Shown piece after piece: positions 1 through 12,394 of a stretch of 60,000 bases of DNA. The DNA comes from Symsagittifera roscoffensis (Eukaryota; Xenacoelomorpha; Acoela; Convolutidae), in assembly GCF_963678635.1 (NCBI RefSeq), contig NC_087071.1:45683095-45743094 (forward strand). The letters are read 5' to 3'. Every line of letters starts with the position of its first letter. Position 1 is the first letter of the stretch. Below the pieces are notes generated by a model. The model was given only the letters and a program-made list of their open reading frames with translations, was not told the origin of the DNA and did not search any database. The translations under genes and the position numbers were made by a program.

Positions 1-1680
1 TAGGCTGTTCCAAACATATTTGGTGCAAATATTTAAACTTGTAAAATCACTCGTTACAACATAAAATTGATGGTCGGGTGAGGTGGGGGGAAAAGGAAAA
101 AGTTCCAGAAAAAGCCGCTCGCAGTCGGACTGCGAGCTGTCCGGGCCACCCTGTTTATTAGCATTTGGGCCTTCGCATTTCTCAGTCTTTCTCTATCTAA
201 GCCAAAGTGAAGATCGAACACTGTTTAAACGCTCTCTCAATGCAATCATCACGGTACCACATCTGAACTGCTCTTTGATCAAGAGAATACCCAAGCTTGA
301 GCGACTTGCTTAAAGTTTTAAATACGGATTGGGTAGATACGCTAGTAAAAAAAAACGGACCAATCCGAAGACTGATCACTCCTACCATCGGATTTCTCCA
401 AAAGTAAGTGTTCATTCGGTTAGAACAAAGCCAACCGCAGTCGGAGCCTCTTTTTACTTTCCCCCACCTCACACAAGCATCAATTTTATGGTCTAATGAG
501 TAGTTTTACAAGGTTAATTATGTTACCAAATATGTTTGTCATGGCTGAATTTATCAGCATGTCAATTTTCATGACAATCGGACCATATGAGCAGTAACTT
601 TAATTATGAAAAATTGCATGTGGGGGGGCAGGAAAAAGAGCCTGGGCTCTTTTTCCTTCCCCCCCACCTGCAAATTTTTACATGTAAATTTTATGACCAC
701 ATTGTCTGATTGTTATGAAAATTTACATACAGACTAATAAGGCCACGGCAAACATATTTGGTCTTCATACTCAACCTCGTAAAACCACTCGTTACACTAA
801 TAAGTTGAAACTGGCGTGAGGTGGGGGAAAAGGAAAAAGAGCCAGAGCCTCCGACTGCGGTATGTACGAATTGTATGAAATTGGACTCGGCTCTTTTTCC
901 TTCACAATTTAGGAGGTTGAGTATGAAGATCAAATATGTTTGTCGTGGCCTTATTAGTCTGTATATAAACTTTCATAACAATCGGACAATGTGGTCAACA
1001 AACTTACACGTAAAAATAGGCAGGTGGGGGGGGGAGGAAAGAAAGCCCTGGACTCTTTTTCCTTTTCCCCCAACCGCAATTGACTCTTTTTTCTTCCCCC
1101 CACCCCCACCTCACACGATCATCCATTTTATGGTCTAACGAGTGGTTTTACGAGGCTAATTATGAAGATCAATTATGTTTGCCATGGCATAATCAGTCTG
1201 CATGTCAATTTTCATGACAATCGGCCAATGTGAACTAAAATTTTAATGAATAAAATTTGCAGGTGGGGGCGTGTGGAAAAGGAAAAAGAGCCCCGAAATT
1301 TTTTACAAGTAAGTTTGTTGACCGCATTGTCCGAATAATATGAAAACTCACATACTGACTAATAAGGCCACGACAAACATATTTGATCTCAGTAGTATTG
1401 TATCGTGTCCCGGATCCTAAGGGGATGTCCTTCCTAAGGTCGGGGGGCTTTTTCCAGTTCCCCCCTTTCAAAATACCTAGTTTTCTGTTTGTTTTACGTG
1501 TTATTACGGCTAAATGCGTGATGTTACGCTGTAAAGTATGAAGAACAAATCTGTTCACAGTTGTCAATTTGTTCACCACGCCAAGTTTCATTGCATTATG
1601 ACAACGTTAAATAAGCTTTTCAAATTTGAATTTGAAAGGGGGGACAGGAAAAGAGCCGTGAGGGGGGTCCTCAGGTGAAG
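1..1680. repeat. Array of short inverted units with G-tracts
   Basis: One sequence recurs here in alternating orientation. It has a core like ACTAATAAGGCCACG, followed by CAAACATATTTGG, then a segment near AAACCACTCGTTA, and ends in a GGTGGGGG/AAAAGGAAAAAGAGCC tract. Minus-like copies are seen near 1-130, 660-850 and 1255-1390; reverse copies are near 440-640, 895-1030 and 1080-1270. Facing copies meet at the G/C tracts, so the array is a chain of imperfect palindromes. Frames across it are short and unrelated to known proteins. It may be a MITE family or a structured satellite; which one is not decided by the sequence. Confidence 0.65.
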
Positions 1681-1737
1681 CAAAATCCTAGGAAAGGGGT
1701 CCTTAACTTTTTGGAGGACCCCTATCCTAGGATTTTG
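1681..1737. repeat. Perfect-like 23-bp hairpin
   Basis: The left arm 1681-1703 and right arm 1715-1737 are reverse complements at 22 of 23 positions, with an 11-base loop. Each arm holds the palindrome TCCTAGGA. It could be the fold-back end of a small transposon or a transcript hairpin. Confidence 0.75.
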
Positions 1738-3115
1738 TAAATGAACGCAAGTTCATAACCCTAAAACAAAAAACCCTTTCCTTAGGATCTTGTTCAGCTG
1801 AGCTAAACAACCGGGACCCCATACAATAGTTTTTCAAATTCTTTTTAAAGCGGTCCCTTTTCCCGCGATAATTAATGTTAATCGTCCTAATTCCTGAATT
1901 TTTCCTTTTCGTCCTAGTTCCATGTGGATATAATTTACTGGCTTTCCTTCTTTTCGCCGAAGATTTGTCATGCTTATAGTAGTTTGTTATTAAAACTCAA
2001 CCAAAGGTTTTCACACATTTGTTTGAACAAACACTTTTTACATGCGAACACAACTACATAGCTGGTCTCGGATCCTCAGACTACGTGATTGCTATTAAAA
2101 ACACGGCTCGAGTATCCTATTTTACTATCTTTTTGATGACAGTTCTATATTAAACCCATTGGAGACGGATTGACCTTTTCCTCTTTCTAGCTACTCTTGT
2201 TTTAAAATACCAAATCATACCGGTGTTAATTCAAATAGTTATGGCATCAGAGTAGCTAAAAAGTAAGATCTTTATAGTCCTTCACCATATACTGTCTCTG
2301 GGGGTCGATCCTCCGCTTCCGTCATTTCCTTGTAATAACGTCGTTATTACTCCCAATTCGTGGCGAGGGAGGGTACTGCTCTTTCCTTCTTCCCCCACTG
2401 AAGCCTCCTTTCTGACTGTTGTCTCTGATTAGCTGTCTTATCGTGCGTGATCGTCAAGATAAGAGGCTTCGCGTTTTATATCGCCCTCGTCCGGCTGTCT
2501 TTCACTATTTCAGCTGTTGTTGTGTTTTTGTCACTTTTCAATCAAAAAGTGGCCATTTTTTGTGTTTCTCAGAAATATTCATTCGCCAATCGTAATTTGA
2601 AAATTTAAAACTCCCAAACATTCCGACCCTCCTTTGCAATAAATTCCAACCATTAAGGCCTTTAGTTCTCTTTCCGTGTTGTGTCGGAAGGTTGCGCTGT
2701 GCCACTCTGGCAGAATGGCGCATACTTCCCGGACAGTCCCCATCAATGTCTCCATTGATCGCATAACACCGGGTAAGCGTCAAGTAGCGTTTCAGTTCTC
2801 TATAATCAACCTTACAAATTGTATTAGAAAACGAAAGTTATCTACTCCACCCCAACTCACTACGTGTCACAAATGACATCATACTACATCCCACTGCCTT
2901 TCAACCTTTTCACAAAATGTGCACCATGAGGAGTGTCCTAGATAAAATTTCTTTTCTGACTTATTAAGTCATTCTTTTTGCTCTTGCTGATTTAAAAATT
3001 GGTTAAAATTAACTTAACGTCACTCGCCAAGTATAATCAGTTATTTATGCTGTCGTCCTCAATATTCAAACTAAAAAACTCTGTGGCAAGGAAAGGTAAT
3101 GAGTACTATTGGTAA
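1738..3115. other. No gene recognised
   Basis: The stretch is less AT-biased than its right neighbour. Only short frames are present (the longest about 80 codons near 2540-2780, minus) and none resembles a known family. No repeat shared with the rest of the window was noticed. Confidence 0.5.
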
Positions 3116-3979
3116 ATTAACCTTTACATCAATCGTTTTGCAAAAGCGACCCATCGTTAACACAATTTTTTTTCGAAAAAATTAACAAAAAAAAACAATC
3201 AAATAAATAATTCTGAAAAGAAATGTTTTGACTGTTATGAAAACAGTCTAATCGCAACTTTCCGATCAATTATAGTCATTTTTTTGTTTTAGTTGTAATT
3301 TGCAACTAATATAATTGTTGTTTTTCCACTTTCGCCTGGGCAGCTATGTCATCAAATAAAAATAATTAGAAAGAAAATCTAATAAACATATTAATAAACG
3401 TAGAGCTCATCAAAATGATTCTGAACTGCTTTTACACAGAGAATGAATTTCAAAAAAAGGTCACATGACAGGAAAAACTTAAACAAATTGTGTCTTTCAC
3501 CATTGCAGTTTTTATGGTTTCAAACTATAATAAAAATAATTTATGAATGTTTTTGCATAGGCTTTCATTGAATCTCCTGAGAAAACTGCTTTATGAACTT
3601 ACTCCAATTTCTTGCTTTTTTGAAACAATAAAAAATTAATTAGCCCAAACGGTAAAAAAATCGATTTTTTATCAGCGAAAACTACATTAAACAGAATTTT
3701 GCATGCGTTTTCTCTCATTAAGTTATAGTTAGTGTTTTTATAAAAAGTTAACAAAACGAAGGCCCAATCTTCTTGTACAGTCGCTACTGTAAATTAAAAG
3801 TAAGGATGAATTTCCATGGAGAGGTTCACGACATTTTTTTCTCGTCGTTAAACCTGCCTTGTTTGTTCCTTCTGATGAGAGCATTTTATCAAAACACTAC
3901 TCAATAAAATATTAATTTGCAATTGTTTCACAAAAGCTTGTTTTCTGGGAAAGTAAATTAAGTTTTCCCTCTGAAAATT

Positions 3980-4228
3980 ATGCAGACTATTAAAATACTA
4001 TCTTCTCGGGATGCTTGTCGGTTTTGTTTGGAGCTTGCCCAGCGTGTATTTGATCTCTTTGCATACTCTATTGATAACTTTAACAATGCGTCTTCAAATA
4101 TTCTTGGAATGCGTCTTTTTAGAAAATTGAGTCCCTTGCTGCTACAGTACGAAAATTACAATGAAGGCAATTTCGCAACTCCACAGTTTTTGCGATATTT
4201 TGATGCATTTCGTTGTGGGTACTGTTAA
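3980..4228 (+). other. Short open frame in left arm, function unknown
   Basis: An ATG-initiated frame of 82 codons. Its first 35 or so residues (beginning MQTIKILSSRDAC) are kept in the right-arm counterpart, while the C-terminal half differs because of indels that shift the frame. No domain was recognised. Because both arms are well conserved at the DNA level and the downstream halves are frame-shifted relative to each other, coding is unproven; it may be a decayed subterminal gene or non-coding arm sequence. Confidence 0.2.
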
Positions 4229-5646
4229 ACTCGCTTAAAAACTCAAGAAAAGAAAAAACCTAAGTTAACTTGAGATATATGAGATTTAGAGAGACCCAAA
4301 AAGTTTAACTGAAGATTTACACTATTTTTGAAATGTCTTAAATTTTGAATGAAAGTAAAGAAAAAACAGTTATGCAAATACCCTGTCAACTGTTTCTGAA
4401 ACACATCCTGATTGGTGTAGCTGGAATAACCAACCAATCAGACTTGAGCTATTTTGTTCATGGAAAGGTTCTGCTAAGAATAAGCCAAAATCAAACAAAT
4501 TTCAGCTACAATGATAAAACCAACTACAATCGAATTTGAAGGACAATGGAAACGTTACTCTTAATGATATCAACTAATCAGTATCGAGCTTTGCTTTTTG
4601 GGAAATTTTTTAAAACAGTTTTGCCATTATTAACCAATTAACATAAAAATTTCACAGTTTTTCTTTTATACCTTCAAGTTTGTTAGAAATACAATGTGAA
4701 TGCAATTTAAAAATGAATCAAAGAGAAGCAAGTTTCAAATCATCATTTAAAACCTTTCACCAAAATTTTTGAATATCATTTTTTGAAAACTGTATGTTAA
4801 AGTCACTTAAATTGTTTTAGTTACACTTCTTCATACTTTTATTGGCAAAATAGATGTTGATTCTTAGTTTTTCTTCAATTTATTTACGTATGAATCGTCA
4901 AAAAACACAACAATGTCCGATCAATTAAATTTTATTCTGCAAGCACTTTTCAATCAAAAACTTAATTGTCGATTCAATTGTTTAATAACCAAATTTTCGA
5001 CACTGCGACGAGCTTCATCTAGCAAGAGAAGAAATTTTATGTCAAAAATGTCAAGCTAATAAATAAACCTTTTGACAAAATGATAAATCCACTCTTCCTT
5101 CCTAATCTAAAACCCCAGTTTTGTTGAAACTCCCCAGCAGAGTTCTCTGTTTCATCATTTACATCAGGATTTGAGAACATATTGCATGACAAGATTAGAA
5201 ACACTGATTGTTTAACTCTGTGTTGAAAAAGTTTAAGAGTTTGTTGAAAGGTCATCAATTTTGAAATCTTGTTTTGAACAATTTCGAAAGCCAAAGGAAA
5301 TTAGTCTTTTTAGGAATTGTTTCTTCCTACTGGAAAAATTTTGAAAGAAATTCTGATTGGACCGGCTGCAACAAATTTCTGAAATGCCATTTTTAGGTTT
5401 TTTTTCGTTTTCTTTTCTGAGATTTGCAACATTTTTTACTTTACTGAGAAAAAGTTTTGGAGCTTTAATTTAGCAGTTTTGAATCTACAAACTTATTTAA
5501 TTTGAATTTATTTCTGAGAATCGAGCCAATCGGATTGCGAAAACTAACAATTGCACAAAATAAAATGGGATTGAAAAAAAAACTCAAAAAGCTTGACATG
5601 ACATGAGGCTAAGGGTCAATCAGGTATTTGTACTAAGCCGAGTTTT

Positions 5647-6246
5647 CTTTCGGAGGTCAGAGAAAGATGAATCAATTTTCTCACTAGAAGATAAGCTGAT
5701 ATCCATAGCGTGATTTGCCAATCTGCAAATCTCGCAAATAAAAGAAACTTCTACGCGATGGTAAAACAACAATAGTATTTTTTGCACCAAGTGCTTTGCT
5801 GTTAATAATTTTTATGTAAATTGAACTAAAACAATAGCAGTCAAGGCTTCAATTCTCCGAAGATTAGATACACCATAATTCGATTATCAAGAAGCATTTT
5901 GATGGTTTCTGGACTTCTTCGCAAAACGTAATTTCCATTCAATTGCCTTTCGGAGGTCAGAGAAAGATGAATCAATTTTCTCACTAGAAGATAAGCTGAT
6001 ATCCATAGCGTGATTTGCCAATCTGCAAATCTCGCAAATAAAAGAAACTTCTACGCGATGGTAAAACAACAATAGTATTTTTTGCACCAAGTGCTTTGCT
6101 GTTAATAATTTTTATGTAAATTGAACTAAAACAATATCAGTCAAGGCTTCAATTCTCCGAAGATTAGATACACCATAATTCGATTATCAAGAAGCATTTT
6201 GATGGTTTCTGGACTTCTTCGCAAAACGTAATTTCCATTCAATTGC
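5647..6246. repeat. 300-bp tandem duplication in the left arm
   Basis: Bases 5647-5946 recur at 5947-6246 with a period of exactly 300. The only mismatch noticed is G at 5837 against T at 6137. The right arm has one copy (around 49145-49450 in reverse), so the duplication arose after the arms separated, and recently. Confidence 0.9.
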
Positions 6247-6731
6247 CTTTTCAAGGTCTCATTTTCAACCCACAGGCAGAACTGGAACCCGCATTCCTGT
6301 CTTCCACGCTATATACTAACATTGGAAATTTGGCAAATAGAATTGGTAATTTTCAGAGTAATGTTACGAGAATGGCAAGAAAAACGGTACTTTTTTGGAT
6401 TTTGTGTGGTAAAGTCTAGTTTTTTCACAAAACTCCAGGCGCTTGCTATCTAATTGGCAAATCAGTGGTGTTTTAGGTTTAGAAAAGGGAATGAATTTTT
6501 TTTAATGTTTTTTTTTGGTTCTTTGTAAGTCAGTCGTGAGAAATTCTCTCAAAAAACGGAGATTTTTTATCAAGAAAGATGATTTTTTCTAAAAATTATC
6601 AAAACACAAAAAGAATTTGATGTAAAATGACCTATCAGTTGTTTTTTTAGTTAAGCTTATTTGAAACAGTACTTTTTCCAGCCGAAACCATGCTGAAACC
6701 TAATTGAATCAAACCTAAAACTTCCGAAAAA

Positions 6732-8041
6732 TAAAAAAAAACTGTCAAAAATCAAATTTGAAAAATGTTACGTACACCAAGTTAAGTACGTCATCAAATT
6801 AGACTGAGCATCTGTCCTAAATTATCTTTTTGACACTCTATATCTGTTTCACTACTAATTTTATGCCAAAGAGGGTATCGATGTTGTGAACGAAATAAAA
6901 ATTGATTTTAACCTTGATTTTAGGATTTTTGAGTTGACTTGATTCTAACTTGGATTTATATTAAAAACTAATAAAATTTTTTGAAAGATTCAAAATTAAT
7001 ATCCTTATATCTATTTCCATAAAAAATAAAGCATTGTTCTTTTTAGGAATTTTTCATTTTTCTGCTAATTCACCATAAAACATATTTTATCCAAATTTTC
7101 TCACAATTATTATCCTAGGTTTCTATATGAAACAGATTCACAGTATATTTCAATGTCAAACTTCAAAAACTTTATCTGATTCTTAACAAAAGGGGTATAT
7201 GTGTACACTTTTTTAATGATTTGGCCTGTTCTTCATATCTATCTGTTCTAGTCCTCAATGAAACTTTTTATTTCTCAAACATATTTTTACAACAGAGCTT
7301 TTTAGTAGTTTTTCTTCAACGATTCAAAAATATATAATTTTAGCGCAGATTTTGGTTTACTTCTTCATTTACATTTCTCCAAAAAACTGTTTCGCAAAAA
7401 AACTTAACACTAAAATACAATTTGGTGTTTTAATTTGATTAATGAATTGGTAATAGCCTTCTCGAAAGTAAGTTTAAACCAAACATGCTTGTAAAATCCA
7501 ACTTTACCATAAAACTAGTTAAATCATAAAACTATAGAAACAAAAAACCCGACAAAAATCCTAGCATTGTTCAAACTTGATAGTTTTGATGTTTCTCAAG
7601 CTGTTATTTAAAATTTCAAGCTAATTCTGATGGATCTACCATCTCCCAATTAGAGTGTTTTTCAATTCAATTTGAATGACATTTGATTCAAATCATGGGT
7701 TTTAGACGGAAAACTGTATCACTTCAACGAACCCTCACTAATCCAAAGCAAAGCATCAAAAAAACCCTTTTCACTAAGAACCTTATGAAGCAGTTAATTG
7801 TAAACTCTTCTGTTTCTCATTCTAGCTTTGAAGTGATCTGGAAGATCTAGCAAAAACTATCCCATTTTTGTCTTTTAATCGTCCTTTGTCAAACGTTTTT
7901 CAAAAACCTTTGGAAAACAACCGAAAAATTATCATTCCAATAGCCTTCAATAATCTGCTTAAGAGCACGGTACTACATGAACGCATTCAAGAAAAATACA
8001 TCAAGGAATTTTATGAAGAAGAATCAAGGCAAATCAGTTCA
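6732..8041. mobile_element. Left-arm-only insert of about 1.3 kb
   Basis: Left and right arms agree up to about 6731 and again from about 8042, but this block has no counterpart in the right arm, where the flanking sequences are only about 10 bases apart. It is very AT-rich and holds no recognised gene; a 64-codon frame near 7868-8062 runs across its right edge. It is either an insertion here or a deletion from the right arm. No terminal inverted repeats or target duplication could be made out. Confidence 0.6.
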
Positions 8042-8509
8042 GCAAAGAGATGCTTTATCTAAATCAGGCACTTTCTAAGGAAAACTTTCCGCAATTACGT
8101 TTCCACTCCTTAGTTCATAATGTAAACTTTTTTTCGCAAATTCAACGCAACAGTTCCGTTGCAAGAATGGTACTTTTTCTGTGTTTATTGAAATCACATC
8201 TTTTTGAATCAATTTCCATTGAAAGTTTCACAGAAATTTGAACTCGAAAAGTGACTCTGTAAACTTTTTTCTCTAATTTGTCCTTTGTTTGTTTGTTTTT
8301 GTTTGTTTTCATTTTCACCTGGAGTGGGCTTTGAGACTGCTGATTATGCTTTGCTTCACCATACACTTTTATATTTTTTCAAAAGGAGATTATTCCTTCG
8401 TATTTTTTTTTTCAAAATTTCAGCAGGTTTCATCAGGTTGAGCATAAGATTAACATATAAAACAAATTATAGCTTAAACTGGATCGAATAATATCGTGTT
8501 TCGTTTTTT

Positions 8510-8830
8510 TTTTATAAAAAATTTTCTTCTTTGGTTATAAAAATCTCAGTTTTTGTGCAAGCAGTTTTTTTAACACTGACTTACTTAGAACAAAAAACAA
8601 CATGAAATAAGCCGTCAATTCACAATATAAACGTGATTTTACCAATTAGATAACATGCACCGAGATTGTTTTTTTCCACACAATGAAAAACTAGACATTT
8701 CGACACAAAAGTTGATTGTTTTTTTTACCATTCTCTTAACATTACACAAAACAAGAAATTTACCATTTCGCTGTCTTAAAACCTTATAGACTCCTCAATC
8801 AATAGTAAAAGAAAGCATGGAACGCCGGAA
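8510..8830. repeat. Diverged arm fragment, right-arm orientation
   Basis: The order of motifs here (AAAATCTCAGTTTTT, then ACACTGACTTAC, then ACCAATTAGATA, then the AGACT...AATCAATAGTA end) follows 48800-49110 of the right arm in the same direction, at clearly lower identity. It lies back to back with a left-orientation fragment starting near 8890. Confidence 0.6.
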
Positions 8831-8845
8831 ATCCGTAATGTATAT

Positions 8846-8861
8846 CCTAACCCTAACCCTT
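8846..8861. repeat. Short telomere-like run at a repeat junction
   Basis: CCTAACCCTAACCC sits between the two oppositely oriented arm fragments. Two and a half units are too few to call a telomeric block. Confidence 0.4.
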
Positions 8862-8889
8862 TTGTGCTTAACACTGAATTACAATCGAG

Positions 8890-9600
8890 TTTGAAATATG
8901 ATAGAATTCATGTTCTATGAATTCAAACGTCCTTCTTGTAGATGTCAACCAATCAGAATCGATCTTTCTTACTATTTGAAATTTTTAAATCAGTTTTGCC
9001 AATATCAACCAATCAGAAAAAAAATTTCGCAGAATTACTTTTCAATACTTTCCAGATTGATAGAAAAACTATGCGTAAGCAAATTCCAATTAAATCAATT
9101 AAAAGCAAGTTTCAGAACAACGTTTAATTTTTTCATCAATATTGTGGAAAAAATATGGTTTAAAAACGGTCTAACAATATCACTTGAATTTTTTGAGTTA
9201 CTAGCTCATAATACTATTGCATACAAAACAGAGTTTGATTCCTTGTTTTTTTTTTTTCACTTCATTGCACGTATGAAACGTCCGAAACAGAGTTACTCAA
9301 TCAAGTTAAGGTCCGCGAGACTTACCCAATCAAATCTTATACTGTTGATTCAGTTATTGAATTCCAGAACTTTTGCTTCAGTGACGAGCTTTATCTAAAA
9401 GGAGAAGAAGTCTTTTTTTATTCTGAAAATGTCAAGCTAATGAAGAAAACCTTTTGATAAAATAATCAACCTTCTTTTCTTCCCTAATCTAGATCCCAAT
9501 AATGTTAAACCTCCCCTGCCTAGTTTTTTATTTAATCATTTATATCGAGATGTTTGAAGTTCAATATATTGCATGATGAACCCATAAGGACATTTGTTGT
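8890..9600. repeat. Diverged arm fragment, left-arm orientation
   Basis: This follows 4540-5200 of the left arm at low identity: TCAACCAATCAGAATCG here against TCAACTAATCAGTATCG there, and the later block with AGCTTTATCTA and TGTCAAGCTAATGAA. A 166-codon frame at 8898-9398 lies wholly within it and has no protein similarity that I recognise. Confidence 0.65.
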
Positions 9601-10840
9601 AGCCTTTTCTTAACCTTAGAATTTTTTTATTTGAAATCATTAGTGAAACGAACTTCCTTAAAAAGTAAGTTTTCCATAACGAACATTCCGTATAAGACTA
9701 CTAGTGGAAATAAGACTAGCGCTAAAAAATCTACAGCTACACCAACGTTATGCACTTGGTATATTTTTCGCCGGGTGTAGTGCAATTTGAGGTGGGAGAA
9801 ACAGTTTCTGGTGTGTTTTTCTTGTAAATAAGTGTTGTTAAATTTTTGTATTATCTTTGTAATTTTTATAGTTCTACAACTTCTTTTTAATTATAAAACA
9901 GATGAGTAGTTCAGGCTGAGTTATTCCAGTCGGAAGAAAAAAGCTCCAACTTTGAATACATGCTAAATTTGCAATACAACTTTTGCACACTCGTCAAAGA
10001 GTTGATTTTTTTTGGGTTATGTCAGGTTTATTTTCAGGTTATACCTGTTTAAATGCTACCTACTCCTGAAATCATTTCGCGTGTTCATCTCCGACCTCAG
10101 CGTTTCAAATACCAAGATGTATTTCGAGTTGTTAGACTGATCCATTATCTGCTCCTTAAATTTTATAGTTTGTAGTGACGGCGTCTTCTTCACTGTCACA
10201 TAGGGGTTGAACACTTTGCTCACCATAGTAGACATTCAAAACAAGACAAGATGTAGACAACGTTGCACTTCAGAACGAGCGAAAAATGACTACGCAAGAA
10301 AGGGAAGATCGGTTTTCAACTTCAGGCATCTACAGACAATTTTTATATTGGTGATAATGCTCGATTCGTTGACCGAAACGGACTTTGGCTTTTTTGATAC
10401 TGGAGCACGAGCGTCCGGGACTCTTTATTTAACTCCCTCTTAGTTAGTAACATCTCTGCCTCAAGATTTTGCTTACAGTGCTCAACTCACCTTTCTTTGA
10501 CTATTTTGTGAGGACTGGTTTTCCACATATCGACTTGTCCCAACACTTCTATTGCGCCTTACTCCCTATATTATTCATCTTGTACTGCAGTGGTAACTTA
10601 GCTTTTGACTTTTGAAATCAAAGAAATCAAAAGCTTTTTAGAAGATTATTTGTGATTTCTGATTTTGTGTGGAAAAGTAAAAAAAAATCTAAGACGAATT
10701 TGAACACAAAGTTTCTTCCCATTTTCAAGGTCCGGAAAAACACACAGTTTGCCGAGCAAAAATAGAAGAACAAAACATTAGAATTTTATAAACTAGGGAA
10801 AAAGAATACCGTGCATAAAGGTTAAAACCCAGATTTTTGG
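9600..10840. other. No gene recognised; holds one half of a diverged repeat pair
   Basis: No protein family was recognised. The part near 10350-10530 resembles 11930-12095: both read like GTTGACCGAAACGGAC or a variant, then ACTCCCTCT, TTAGTAACA(T/C)CT(C/T)TGCC and AGATTTTGCTTA or similar. On the minus strand both give a short charged frame, but stops interrupt it. Confidence 0.4.
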
Positions 10841-10844
10841 GAAT

Positions 10845-11345
10845 CAAGCCAATCAAAATGCGAAAACTAAATGGCTGTACATCAAAAAACTGGTCTTCAA
10901 ATAAACACATAAAAATTGACCTCATATGTGGCTACGGGTCGATCAGATACTTAGGCTAAGCCGAGCTTTTGTTCGGAGGTCAGAGATAAATGAATACATT
11001 ATCTCTCAGGAAGATGAGATGATACCTTCACTAAGATTTGCCAATCTGCATTCATCGCAAACCAATGAAGTTTCTTTACGAAGGTAAAAGCAATTTTTTT
11101 GCACCAAATGCCTTGCCGTTGATAATTTTTATATTACAGAATTTTGAAAAAATAGCCATCAAGGCCTAATTTTTTTTATCGATGTTTATAGTCTGACAAA
11201 GCAACAAGAAGTTTAGAAACATCTTGAGTCGATTATAAAGAAGCGTTTCTTTCAATTCTCCTGAACTTCATCGCAAAATACAATTTTAATTCAATTGCCT
11301 TTTCCAAGTCTCCACTTTCAACGCCCAGGCAGAACTGGATAAGCA
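10845..11345. repeat. Diverged arm fragment, left-arm orientation
   Basis: This follows 5520-6290 of the left arm: GCCAATCAAAATGCG here against GCCAATCGGATTGCG there; then a GGTCGATCAG motif, AAGCCGAGCTTT, CGGAGGTCAGAGA, and GCCCAGGCAGAACTGGA. Only one copy of the 300-bp unit is present. Identity is much lower than between the two outer arms. Confidence 0.7.
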
Positions 11346-12394
11346 ACTTAACAACAAAAATATCAAATTTACTTAGAAAACTCAGACAGATCAAAAAATA
11401 GATCCGTCATAAAGCAATAAGTGATAGAAAAAACGATTATACGAAAAAACAATAAGTAAGCCTTCGATAGATTTTCACTAAACTTTTTTTTTACTTTTAG
11501 CTACAAGAAAAATTAATGAATATAGGCTATTACTTTTTTCTGAGACCTCTCTCTCTCTCTCCTAAATGATTTTGAAAAACAATGTACATCAAACACTGTC
11601 AGAAACAAAGAAAAAGGATTAACACGTGTATCTAAACGTTTTTGGATTTATACACATCATCAGTAAAAAAAATAAAATTTCATTAAATACTATTTAAAGG
11701 TTTTGAACAAACAAAAAAATCCATCAATGAAATTAGACATTAATGTAAGATTATTCACTCTCTTAAACTCTTGATTTTCTAAGATGACTTCGTCTCACTT
11801 ACCGTTTCCTTATTTTAGTTTTTCGAATTGATCTTTTTTTGCTATTGACATCAAATTTTTTTTGTAAGAACATTTTTGGGCTACAACTCCTTCCGCGTGT
11901 TGATCAACGACCTTAGTGCATCAACTAGTTCGGCGAAACTGACATTTGTTTTCTCGACATTCAAGCACAAGCATCGAAGACTCTTCATCTCGCTTGCCAA
12001 TTGCGAACTCCCTCTAATTTGGTAACACTTCTGCCCCGAAACTTTTGCTTAAAGGTCTCGAACAAACTTTGATTGACAATTTTACGGGGCAGTTTTACGG
12101 GGCTACTAAAAATCTATTTTTTAAAAATGAGCCAACGACCTAAACATGCCAATTCCATGCCTACCAGCAAAAAAGCTTATAACAATTCTTCTCCTTAAAA
12201 CAGTGCTCTATTCACCTGAAACTATGCTGAAACCTACTGAAATTTCAAAAAACTCATATTTTGAGAAAAAAAATTAAATCACTGTAAATTGTTATCTTAC
12301 ATTTCAAAAATTAAATAACATAAAAATCAATGCATCGTAAAAGTTTTTAGTACAGTTTACAGGTTAAACCTACAAATTCAATGGCTTAGTATGT
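11346..12394. other. No gene; repeat partner and arm remnant
   Basis: 11930-12095 is the partner of the segment near 10350-10530. Near 12200-12245 the run CTATGCTGAAACCTACTGAA matches the left-arm sequence around 6690, placing the inner end of the diverged left-type arm just before the polymerase pseudogene. Nothing else was recognised. Confidence 0.45.

Larger units (their letters stand above)
3116..8388 (+). repeat. Left arm of giant inverted repeat
   Basis: This arm matches the reverse complement of 48294-52024. The outermost shared bases read ATTAAC followed by TTTACATCAATCG here; the innermost shared bases lie at the end of a run reading TATATTTTTTCA near 8380. Sampled stretches, for example around 3970-4090, differ from the other arm at roughly one base in fifteen or fewer. 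The left arm is longer because of a 300-bp tandem duplication and an insert of about 1.3 kb. The arm is rich in CCAAT/ATTGG motifs and has no recognised gene. Long terminal inverted repeats are a feature of Maverick/Polinton elements; assigning these arms to such an element is an inference from the polymerase and capsid genes lying between them and from related, more diverged arms beside those genes. Confidence 0.85.

Noticed and set aside
8898-9398. 166-codon plus-strand frame
   Set aside because: It lies wholly in a diverged arm fragment, has no matching frame in the better preserved arms, and resembles no family.
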